Translations under genes and position numbers: made by a program
Shown: one piece after another, positions 6,701 to 11,288 of the stretch
Layout: every line of letters begins with the position of its first letter
Numbering within the stretch: the stretch's first letter is position 1
Assembly: GCA_016789295.1 (NCBI GenBank)
Contig: JAEUQL010000075.1
Span: 1 to 11,288 of the forward strand
Direction of reading: 5' to 3'
DNA length: 11,288 nt
Origin: Blastocatellia bacterium
Lineage (GTDB): Bacteria > Acidobacteriota > Blastocatellia > Chloracidobacteriales > JADJPF01
The notes under the pieces: generated by a model
Database searches by the model: none
What the model was told of the DNA's origin: nothing
The model's input: the letters and a program-made list of their open reading frames with translations, nothing else

Positions 6701-6830
6701 TGCTTTTATGGCTTGGAAGCGGTTAGACCTTCCTTGATGGTAGGCGCGAGCCTTTCTGACTACTTTCGTAGCGACCAAAAGAATCCCACTGCTTTAGCCG
6801 TGGGAGTGTCAAAAAAGGTCTATTCAAATA
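6660..6830 (+). ncRNA. Probable omega RNA of TnpB with guide extending past the right end
   Basis: The 3' end of tnpB and the 112 bases after it hold several stems: AACCATCG (6666-6673) / CGATGGTT (6691-6698), an AGGC/GCCT stem with a GCGA (GNRA-type) tetraloop (6742-6753), CTAC/GTAG with loop TTTC (6760-6771), and the right-end hairpin (6784-6805). TnpB systems make an omega RNA from this place, with the scaffold ending at the element boundary and the guide taken from flanking DNA. The predicted guide would therefore start at 6813 (AAAAGGTCTATTCAAA). Exact ends are unknown. The role is inferred from position and structure. Confidence 0.6.
6781..6812. other. Right end of the IS: guide, hairpin and cleavage site
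   Basis: GAAT (6781-6784) stands at the 5' foot of the stem CCCAC (6785-6789) / GTGGG (6800-6804). One mismatch, a GC/GC inner pair and a TTTA loop complete the hairpin. TCAA (6809-6812) is the proposed right cleavage site. The GAAT/TCAA pair is what I recall for IS608. Confidence 0.7.
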
Positions 6831-7925
6831 CTACTGCTGTGCCTGCTCGTATTCTGCTTTTAAGGCATTGAGCATCTCTTGACGCCTTTCATAGAGCCTC
6901 TTTGGCTTTCTTGCAGGATGCTTTGCTAAAGCATAAGCAGTTATTATTGGAAGGGCTATGGTTGAATCGACATAACAGACTACTGCGTCTGGAAGCTTGT
7001 CTGGATCTACTTTGCCCCAACTGACGGCTTCTGCTGGAGTTGCTCCAGAAAGCCCCCCAGTGTCGGCTCGTGCATCTGTGATCTGCAGAAAGTAGTCGTG
7101 CCCTTTTTCCGATATGCCAAGCACTTCTTGAATTTGAGGCTCGGTCTGTAGCAGAAAGTTTTTAGGGCTACCACCACCAAGAATCATTACCGCACTTTTG
7201 CCACCTTTACGTTTAGCATCAAGGACTATAGATGCTGTTTCATTGACGTCTAGTGATACATCGAAGTTGAGTTTATTACCTTCAAGCCGCTTTGCAGCTA
7301 CATTCATTCCAATAGAACTGTCTCCAGGCGAAGATGTATAGATTGGTACACCCAGATGGTGGGCTGCAGAAAGTAGCGATTTTGTTCCTTGACCAAGCAG
7401 ACGCTCTCGTTCGGCAATATATTTACCTGCTAAGTAATGAAACTCTGCTGTACTCATGTCTCGCTGAAACTCTTCGCTAGAGATAATTTGTCTAAAAAAG
7501 GCATCTGTTGACAGTAAGACTTCATAATCGAAGAAGATGTCATAGATACGAACTACACCCTCTTCTCGCAAGGTAACGTCGCTTATGTTTGGACTGCCAC
7601 GGTGCATAGAAAGTCCAATACCGAAATGTGTATCGTGGTAAAGGTTAGCTCCTGTACTGACAATCCAGTCAACAAACCCATTCTCTATCAATGGTATTAG
7701 CGAAGATATGCCAAGACCTGCAGGGGTCAATGCTCCAGTGATGCTGAGTGCTACTGTAGTGTCTTCGTTGAGCATCTTTTCAACAAAGAGTTGGCAGGCT
7801 TCACGCAGCCTTCCTCCGTTATAAGAGACAAAGTTGTTTTCAACAAGTTCAACCAGAGTAGTTGAAGATGATATCGGTTTGGGATCGATCTTCTTGCCAC
7901 TCAAGAATCTGTTTTTTCTGTTCAT
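6831..7925 (-). CDS. Deoxyhypusine synthase-like protein with altered polyamine site
   Basis: The 364-residue product belongs to the deoxyhypusine synthase / homospermidine synthase family, NAD-dependent enzymes that move an aminobutyl group from spermidine to a lysine or an amine. The catalytic segment EAVSWGK (299-305) is intact, with Lys305 matching human Lys329 and Trp303 and Glu299 matching Trp327 and Glu323. NAD-site features are kept: VSTGAN (89-94), PGDSSIG (200-206, Asp202 as human Asp238) and LGGGSPKNF (249-257). Three other positions that in human DHS contact spermidine differ: Met207 for Asp243, Asn256 for His288 and Leu292 for Asp316. The true product may thus not be deoxyhypusine. 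GGAG lies 8 bases before the ATG. The gene converges on lpxK and diverges from pilN. Bacteria lack eIF5A, so a small-molecule polyamine or an unknown acceptor is more likely. Confidence 0.88.
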   Translation of the reverse strand: MNRKNRFLSGKKIDPKPISSSTTLVELVENNFVSYNGGRLREACQLFVEKMLNEDTTVALSITGALTPAGLGISSLIPLIENGFVDWIVSTGANLYHDTHFGIGLSMHRGSPNISDVTLREEGVVRIYDIFFDYEVLLSTDAFFRQIISSEEFQRDMSTAEFHYLAGKYIAERERLLGQGTKSLLSAAHHLGVPIYTSSPGDSSIGMNVAAKRLEGNKLNFDVSLDVNETASIVLDAKRKGGKSAVMILGGGSPKNFLLQTEPQIQEVLGISEKGHDYFLQITDARADTGGLSGATPAEAVSWGKVDPDKLPDAVVCYVDSTIALPIITAYALAKHPARKPKRLYERRQEMLNALKAEYEQAQQ

Positions 7926-7933
7926 TCAATAGT

Positions 7934-7937
7934 CTCC
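7934..7937 (-). promoter_or_regulatory. Shine-Dalgarno site of the DHS-like gene
   Basis: On the minus strand GGAG lies 8 bases before the ATG at 7925, which supports that start. Confidence 0.65.
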
Positions 7938-7955
7938 GTTCTGTTTTTTCGCACA

Positions 7956-7961
7956 ATTTTA
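7956..7961 (-). promoter_or_regulatory. Possible -10 box of the DHS-like gene
   Basis: On the minus strand the hexamer TAAAAT matches TATAAT at five of six positions and would place the transcript start about 24 bases before the ATG. No good -35 hexamer is found at the right distance. Instead GGAGTTCTCC, part of the GAACT-box region, covers that place, which would fit control by an activator or repressor. Confidence 0.35.
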
Positions 7962-7971
7962 TCTGAAAAGC

Positions 7972-8023
7972 GGAGAACTCCTCTTTGTAGTTCCGGAACT
8001 TATTGCAGAAGCTGGCGTGAACT
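7972..8023. promoter_or_regulatory. GAACT half-site array with a 12-bp perfect palindrome
   Basis: AGTTCCGGAACT (7989-8000) is a perfect palindrome. The same pentamer GAACT occurs at 7975-7979, 7996-8000 and 8019-8023 (starts 21 and 23 bases apart, near two helical turns), with an inverted copy AGTTC at 7989-7993. The cluster lies between the divergent DHS-like gene and pilN, where a regulator could control both. The regulator is unknown. Confidence 0.45.
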
Positions 8024-8070
8024 AGGATCGATCTACAGAAACAATAAGGTATAAAGCTTATATCTCTGAT

Positions 8071-8092
8071 ATTCTTAAATCCTTTTAAGAAT
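8071..8092 (+). promoter_or_regulatory. 9-bp inverted repeat in the pilN leader
   Basis: ATTCTTAAA (8071-8079) and TTTAAGAAT (8084-8092) are perfect complements with a 4-base loop. The repeat ends 20 bases before the pilN ATG and only 7 bases before the likely ribosome binding site AAAGG (8100-8104). It could be an operator or a hairpin affecting translation. It is not followed by a T-run, so a terminator is unlikely. Confidence 0.45.
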
Positions 8093-8112
8093 CTTATAAA
8101 AGGTAGAAGTAA

Positions 8113-8811
8113 ATGAAACTTGAGATAAACCTTTCTAGTCGGCCTTTCTACAACCGCAGACCTTTCTGGCTGGCTTTCTTCGTTTTGCTGTCACCCACTC
8201 TGTTTGCAGGATATTGGGTTTTGAAAGAGATAGACCAGAGAGAAGGCACCGTAGAACGGCTTGAAAGAAGGGTAGAGATACAAAAATCGGAGTTAGAGAA
8301 GTTGCAGGAAAAAAGGGTTTCTGGCGCACTTTCGCTAACCGATGAGCAGATAAGGGATCTACAGGCGACAGCAGTTCTCATCAAACAACGTACATTTTCT
8401 TGGACAAAGATGCTTGAGCAGCTTGAAGAGAGCTTGGCTCCTACAGTTCGCATCAACTCAATAAAACTAAAATCAGCCAGTAAAGAGAAGGCTGACCAGA
8501 TAGCATTTAGCATAAACGTTTTAGCCAGAACTCCTGAAGATGTTACCAAAATGGTGGCACAAATGGATAAACGTAGAAACTTCTATGTTGATATTAAGTC
8601 TCAGAAAGATACCAAAGCTGGTGAGCTGAGTTTTGATCTAGATGTCATCTATCTTGGAGATAAGAAAATTGATCTTGATAAAGAGATAGCAAAGGCTGGT
8701 AGTGCAGAAGGCAATATAGAAACTTCAGGAGATGAGAAAGAGACCAATAAAGCTGTAGATAGAAAGTCTACAGAAGAGGATGAGGGTGAAGACGAGGAGG
8801 ATGAAGAATGA
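8113..8811 (+). CDS. pilN: PilN-like type IV pilus inner-membrane assembly protein
   Basis: PilN joins PilM and PilO in the inner-membrane alignment complex of type IV pili and related secretion systems. The 232-residue product has a short cytoplasmic tail with the PilN-like EINLSSRPF motif (4-12), one membrane helix (about 19-37), a coiled coil (about 40-68) and a periplasmic ferredoxin-like domain (about 95-182), where MLEQLEESLAPTVRI and a later FDLDVIYLG strand fit the family. The last 45 residues form a highly acidic tail ending in EDEGEDEEDEE, not usual for PilN. AAAGG 8 bases before the ATG supports the start. The gene opens a four-gene overlapping operon. pilM, which normally precedes pilN, is absent here; the neighbour upstream is the divergent DHS-like gene. 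Confidence 0.82.
   Translation: MKLEINLSSRPFYNRRPFWLAFFVLLSPTLFAGYWVLKEIDQREGTVERLERRVEIQKSELEKLQEKRVSGALSLTDEQIRDLQATAVLIKQRTFSWTKMLEQLEESLAPTVRINSIKLKSASKEKADQIAFSINVLARTPEDVTKMVAQMDKRRNFYVDIKSQKDTKAGELSFDLDVIYLGDKKIDLDKEIAKAGSAEGNIETSGDEKETNKAVDRKSTEEDEGEDEEDEE
8795..8800 (+). promoter_or_regulatory. Shine-Dalgarno site of pilO inside the pilN acidic tail
   Basis: AGGAGG, formed by the Glu-Glu codons of the pilN tail, lies 7 bases before the pilO ATG (8808). The coding sequence for the acidic tail thus also supplies a near-perfect ribosome binding site, and fixes the pilO start. Confidence 0.8.
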
Positions 8812-9545
8812 GTAGTATATTACCCAAACTCCAAAGAGCTATCCTATCAATTAAATCATTTCGACTATCAGGCAGAGGATACCTTAGACCTGTAGAACTT
8901 ATAGCTATTCTGATATTTCTTGGATCTGCAAGCTTTACTCTCTACCTCTATTTTCATGGTTTGACATCACGCAATCACCAGATAGAAACTTTGGACGCAG
9001 AGTCAAAAAAACTGAAAGAAGATATAGAAAAGATAAAAAAGCAGCGCAATCAAGACTTACAGCTTGTTGAAGCCACCAGCTCAGTAGTTGAAAAGCTTGA
9101 AGGATTTGAGCAGAAGTTTCTTAAAAGACCACAAGAAGGGCGGCTAAAGATTGTAGATGAGATAAACAATCTAGTACGGAAAAACAACCTTGCACTTCCT
9201 TCAGGTCTTACTTTTTCGAAGATAGAAGATATAAAGACTAAAGAGCAGAATGACCTGCAGTTGTCTAAAGCTAAGGTGCGCCGTTCAAAAGACAGCGAAG
9301 TAGCTATCTATCCTGGAATTGGTGTGAAATTTACAGTAGCAGGAAACTACGCCAGCCTACGCCGCTTTATATATGACCTAGAGAACTCAAACACTTTTTT
9401 TGTCATACGAAGCATAGATATAGGGACTGAGAAGGCTGAAGATGGCAGAGGACAGAGGACTGCTGCTGGTGGAGCAGTCTCTTTAGATATAACCCTTAGA
9501 ACATATTTTCAGAGGCCAAATGTTGTTCAAAACAGTGTCAAGTAA
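8808..9545 (+). CDS. pilO: PilO-like type IV pilus inner-membrane assembly protein
   Basis: PilO pairs with PilN through periplasmic coiled-coil and ferredoxin-like domains to link the cytoplasmic PilM ring to PilP and the secretin. The 245-residue product has a cytoplasmic N-terminus with basic residues, one membrane helix (about 29-49), a coiled coil rich in Lys and Glu (about 55-105) and a C-terminal domain (about 110-235). That domain contains GIGVKFTVAGNYASLRRFIYDLE (170-192), the conserved segment of PilO proteins (F.v.G.Y..l..Fl..L), followed by FFVIRSIDI and DITLRTYF strands. The start overlaps the pilN stop by 4 bases (ATGA). Its own 3' end overlaps the next gene by 26 bases. An Arg/Gly/Ala-rich loop (about 212-222) is an insertion. 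Confidence 0.85.
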   Translation: MSSILPKLQRAILSIKSFRLSGRGYLRPVELIAILIFLGSASFTLYLYFHGLTSRNHQIETLDAESKKLKEDIEKIKKQRNQDLQLVEATSSVVEKLEGFEQKFLKRPQEGRLKIVDEINNLVRKNNLALPSGLTFSKIEDIKTKEQNDLQLSKAKVRRSKDSEVAIYPGIGVKFTVAGNYASLRRFIYDLENSNTFFVIRSIDIGTEKAEDGRGQRTAAGGAVSLDITLRTYFQRPNVVQNSVK

Positions 9546-10518
9546 GCTAGTAATTCTGGTAGCTGCTTTTCTTCTAGTATGCAGCTATTTCTGGGTCATT
9601 GGTAGAGAGCAGAAACAAAAGGTTGCTCAACCAAAGATTGTAGAAAATGTTTTAGAAAAAGACGAGACTGCTTCAGTAGTTGATGCTTTACAGACTTTGG
9701 TAGAGTTTCAGAATCAATCGATTTCTGCAGAAAAAGGTAGAACCAAAAGAGAGCCAGAAGTAGGAAAGAATATATTTGCAACTTATCAGTACGTGCCTGC
9801 TAGCTATAGCAACTATGACCGAAACTATGATCAAACACCAACAGAGGCTCCAAAATCTCTACAGAAGATAACAACTGTTTCGCCCACAGAGATATTGTCA
9901 ACAGACAAAACGACTGAACTAATAGTCTACGGTGAAGGGTTCAGGCCGGAGATGAAGGTTTATGCTGAGGGTAGACAACTTACAACGAACTTTCTCAATA
10001 ATAGTAGTTTACAAGCCTTCTTGCCTCCATTTTCAGTAACTGCAGACAGAGTTATCAAGTTGGAAGTAAGAGATCTAGAGAGTAGAGCTATTTCTAACAG
10101 CATTGCTTTGAAAGTAGCTACTTTTCCACTTGATTATGTAGGACGCATAGCTGAGCAGGATGGCAATAACTTAAAGGCAATTCTAGTTTCAGGTAATGAG
10201 CGTTTTTCCGTTTCTGCTGGCGATCTAATTAAAGGGCGTTGGAAACTTTTGGCCATCAATCCCGACTCTTTAGAGATTGAAGATCTGCAGTCTGGCAGGA
10301 AGGAGCGTCTTTTTAGAGGTAGCAGTCGTGCTGCTGAACGCGAAGCTCAGAAAGAGAAGAGTGAACAGAAAGAGAAGAGTGAAAAAAGAGTTGAAGAGAC
10401 TGCTGATAACAGTTTCACAAAAGAAGAAGCCAGTTCAGAGCTTTTCTCAAAGCCTTCCAAGACTATGAGCTATCAGGAACTTCTCGAATACAGGCGAAAG
10501 CGTAAGGGGCAAAAATGA
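9520..10518 (+). CDS. PilP-like protein with an IPT/TIG-like domain
   Basis: The 332-residue product starts with a membrane anchor (about 9-27), followed by a linker with VGKNIFATY (81-89), reminiscent of the GRNPF-type motif of PilP/GspC proteins. Residues about 116-199 look like an IPT/TIG Ig-like domain: VSPTEI, then LIVYGEGFRPEMKVYAEGRQL, then SSLQAFLPPF. Residues about 203-266 match a PilP-type homology region: PLDYVGRIAEQDGNNLKAIL, then FSVSAGDLIKGRWKLLAI, then SLEIEDLQSGRKERL. A Lys/Glu-rich tail with a duplicated sextet follows. In the pilus, PilP connects the PilN/PilO complex to the secretin; an extra Ig-like domain is not part of the classical protein. AGAGG stands only 4 bases before the ATG, so a TTG at 9523 is an alternative start. 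The 26-bp overlap with pilO indicates coupled translation. Confidence 0.7.
   Translation: MLFKTVSSKLVILVAAFLLVCSYFWVIGREQKQKVAQPKIVENVLEKDETASVVDALQTLVEFQNQSISAEKGRTKREPEVGKNIFATYQYVPASYSNYDRNYDQTPTEAPKSLQKITTVSPTEILSTDKTTELIVYGEGFRPEMKVYAEGRQLTTNFLNNSSLQAFLPPFSVTADRVIKLEVRDLESRAISNSIALKVATFPLDYVGRIAEQDGNNLKAILVSGNERFSVSAGDLIKGRWKLLAINPDSLEIEDLQSGRKERLFRGSSRAAEREAQKEKSEQKEKSEKRVEETADNSFTKEEASSELFSKPSKTMSYQELLEYRRKRKGQK
10348..10383 (+). repeat. Two perfect 18-bp tandem units in the pilP-like gene
   Basis: CAGAAAGAGAAGAGTGAA occurs at 10348-10365 and again at 10366-10383. It encodes QKEKSE twice in the charged tail, in frame, so copy-number change would alter tail length without frameshift. 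Confidence 0.9.
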
Positions 10519-11288
10519 GTAGAAAGAGATTTAGAGATAGAGGTTACTCTTTACTTGCACTGATAGTAGCTATAGGAATCATTTCTGTGACTCTTGCAAG
10601 TTCAGTAGATGACTACAATGTTGAAATACAGCGCGAGAAAGAGGCTGAATTCCTGTTTCGTGGCGAAGAAATAGCCAGAGCCATTGCCAAATATAATAAT
10701 GGTGGAAGGCTTGCACAGCTAAAACCTGGCCCACTACCTACAAAACTTGAAGACCTCAATAAGCAGTTTCAAATTAATGGAGTCAAACAGGTATATCTAA
10801 GAAAATTTGCTCTGCAAGATCCTTTGACAAAAGGTGGAGAGTGGCGGCCTATCAGAGTTGGCGATCCTCTCATTAGTGAGTACTTTCAAGCTTGGGCTTC
10901 ATACAACTCTCAGGTAGTCCCGCAAGAGTATCTTTTTTTGGCTGGTGGTACTAGCTTGAATGGAGGGACAAATTCAGGAGGAGGTTCAATAGGTGGTGGT
11001 GGCAGTATTGGTGAAGGAGATGAAGAAGGTGAGAAACCAGGAACCGGGGGACAGAGCCAGCCAGGTGGTCAACCAGGTGGTCAAAGCCAGATAGGTAGGG
11101 GAGAGGGTCAAGTGGGACAGAATCAGCCCCAAAATACACAAGGCGGAACATTGCAAAACAGTAATGGAGGTAACAATTTCCCTGGCTTTGGCAGTAACTT
11201 TTCAGATGATGATAAAGAGAATCGCCCTATTATAGGGGTAGTCAGTAAGAGTAGGTTGCAAGCCTACAAACGCCTTTTTGGCAAAGAT
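10515..11288 (+). CDS. Pseudopilin (GspG-like) with Gly/Gln-rich insertion, 3' end missing
   Basis: The frame runs from the ATG at 10515 to the window edge without a stop, giving 258 residues so far. The N-terminus has a prepilin-type leader and helix: basic residues, RGYSLLALIVAIGIISVTL with likely cleavage after Gly10. The mature position 5 is Ala15 rather than the usual Glu. REKEAEFLFRGEEIARAIAKY (40-60) matches the helix of type II secretion GspG-like minor pseudopilins, and LRKFALQDPLTKGGEWRPI (95-113) fits their DP.T...W block. After about residue 144 comes a 90-residue Gly/Gln/Asn/Ser-rich stretch containing a tandem PGGQ pair. Then PIIGVVSKSRLQAYKRL (238-254) resumes the family pattern (GV.S.S). 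The start overlaps the previous stop by 4 bases (ATGA), and AAGGGG stands 5 bases upstream. It is probably a fibre or tip subunit of the machine built by the preceding genes. Confidence 0.8.
   Translation, partial: MSRKRFRDRGYSLLALIVAIGIISVTLASSVDDYNVEIQREKEAEFLFRGEEIARAIAKYNNGGRLAQLKPGPLPTKLEDLNKQFQINGVKQVYLRKFALQDPLTKGGEWRPIRVGDPLISEYFQAWASYNSQVVPQEYLFLAGGTSLNGGTNSGGGSIGGGGSIGEGDEEGEKPGTGGQSQPGGQPGGQSQIGRGEGQVGQNQPQNTQGGTLQNSNGGNNFPGFGSNFSDDDKENRPIIGVVSKSRLQAYKRLFGKD
11061..11084 (+). repeat. 12-bp tandem duplication in the Gly/Gln-rich segment
   Basis: CCAGGTGGTCAA is present twice in direct succession (11061-11072 and 11073-11084) and encodes PGGQ twice. It marks the low-complexity insertion of the pseudopilin as prone to slippage. 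Confidence 0.85.

Larger units (their letters stand above)
4920..6812 (+). mobile_element. IS200/IS605 family transposon (IS608-like organisation)
   Basis: The element is 1893 bp, with divergent tnpA (minus) and tnpB (plus) and an imperfect hairpin near each end. Boundaries are set by signals that I remember from IS608. At the left, TTAC (4916-4919) precedes the first base, and AAAG (4934-4937) stands immediately 5' of the left hairpin. At the right, GAAT (6781-6784) stands immediately 5' of the right hairpin, and TCAA (6809-6812) ends the element. There are no terminal inverted repeats and no target duplication, as expected for single-strand peel-and-paste transposition by a HUH enzyme. Both genes are intact, so the element may be active or recently active. 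It lies between lpxK and the convergent DHS-like gene and breaks neither. End positions rest on analogy to IS608. Confidence 0.85.
4895..6823. repeat. 10-bp inverted repeat split by the transposon (probable former bidirectional terminator)
   Basis: ATAGACCTTT at 4895-4904 (overlapping the lpxK stop codon) is the exact reverse complement of AAAGGTCTAT at 6814-6823, just before the stop codon of the convergent gene at 6831. Removing the transposon (4920-6812) leaves these arms around a 16-base loop, forming a stem-loop between two convergent genes, the usual place for a shared terminator. The arms are visible in the sequence; the terminator role is inferred. Confidence 0.6.

Noticed and set aside
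4938..6804. CCCAC...GTGGG palindromes considered as rho-independent terminators or CRISPR-like repeats
   Set aside because: They lack T-runs, occur only once at each end of the transposon, and match the subterminal hairpins expected for IS200/IS605 ends.
1880..7925. EF-P as the substrate of the DHS-like enzyme
   Set aside because: The EF-P tip residue is Asn, not Lys, so DHS-type modification at the canonical site is not possible; proximity alone is weak evidence.
8148..8549. 133-residue open frame on the minus strand inside pilN
   Set aside because: Serine/leucine-rich antisense shadow of pilN with no family resemblance.
10951..11151. His/Leu-rich 66-residue open frame on the minus strand
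   Set aside because: It is the reverse of the Gly/Gln-rich low-complexity part of the pseudopilin; the composition is explained by that.
1..11288. tRNA, rRNA and CRISPR arrays
   Set aside because: No cloverleaf, rRNA-like conserved stretch or regularly spaced repeat was seen by eye; non-coding gaps are all under 200 bp.

Overview
The window (about 40% G+C by eye) looks like chromosomal DNA of a Gram-negative bacterium. The lipopolysaccharide genes waaA and lpxK imply an outer membrane, and a type IV pilus / type II secretion-like block implies a cell-surface machine. The elongation factor P has an unusual tip loop (PGNLRA instead of PGKGQA) that I associate from memory with Acidobacteriota, and the pilus proteins fit that phylum. 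This assignment is an inference of moderate strength.

Layout. (1) Positions 2-1758: the 3' part of a gene for a protein with a cysteine-rich segment, then a gene of the HvfC/BufC (DUF2063) family. Such proteins are known partners of MNIO (DUF692) enzymes that modify cysteine-rich peptides. (2) 1880-4898: efp (elongation factor P), then waaA and lpxK of lipid A-Kdo synthesis, the last two overlapping by one base. (3) 4920-6812: a complete IS200/IS605-type transposon with divergent tnpA and tnpB, left-end and right-end hairpins, IS608-like guide and cleavage tetranucleotides, and a likely omega RNA at the 3' end of tnpB. It sits in the loop of what was a 10-bp inverted repeat between convergent genes. 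(4) 6831-7925, minus strand: a bacterial deoxyhypusine synthase-like protein. It keeps the catalytic lysine, but several polyamine-binding positions have changed. (5) 7926-8112: a divergent regulatory region with a 12-bp perfect palindrome, repeated GAACT half-sites and a 9-bp hairpin. (6) 8113-11288: a tightly overlapping operon, pilN - pilO - pilP-like (with an IPT/TIG-like domain) - pseudopilin with a Gly/Gln-rich insertion, running off the right edge.

How it fits together. WaaA and LpxK act on neighbouring steps of lipid A-Kdo assembly (LpxK makes lipid IVA, WaaA adds Kdo). PilN, PilO and the PilP-like protein would form the inner-membrane alignment complex of a pilus or secretion machine, and the downstream pseudopilin would be one of its fibre or tip subunits. 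EF-P and the deoxyhypusine synthase homologue lie about 4.4 kb apart, although the EF-P tip has no lysine to modify. The most unusual points are the altered DHS active site, the transposon placed in a terminator-like hairpin with a predictable empty site, the pilus protein fusion, and the Cys-rich/HvfC pair at the left edge.
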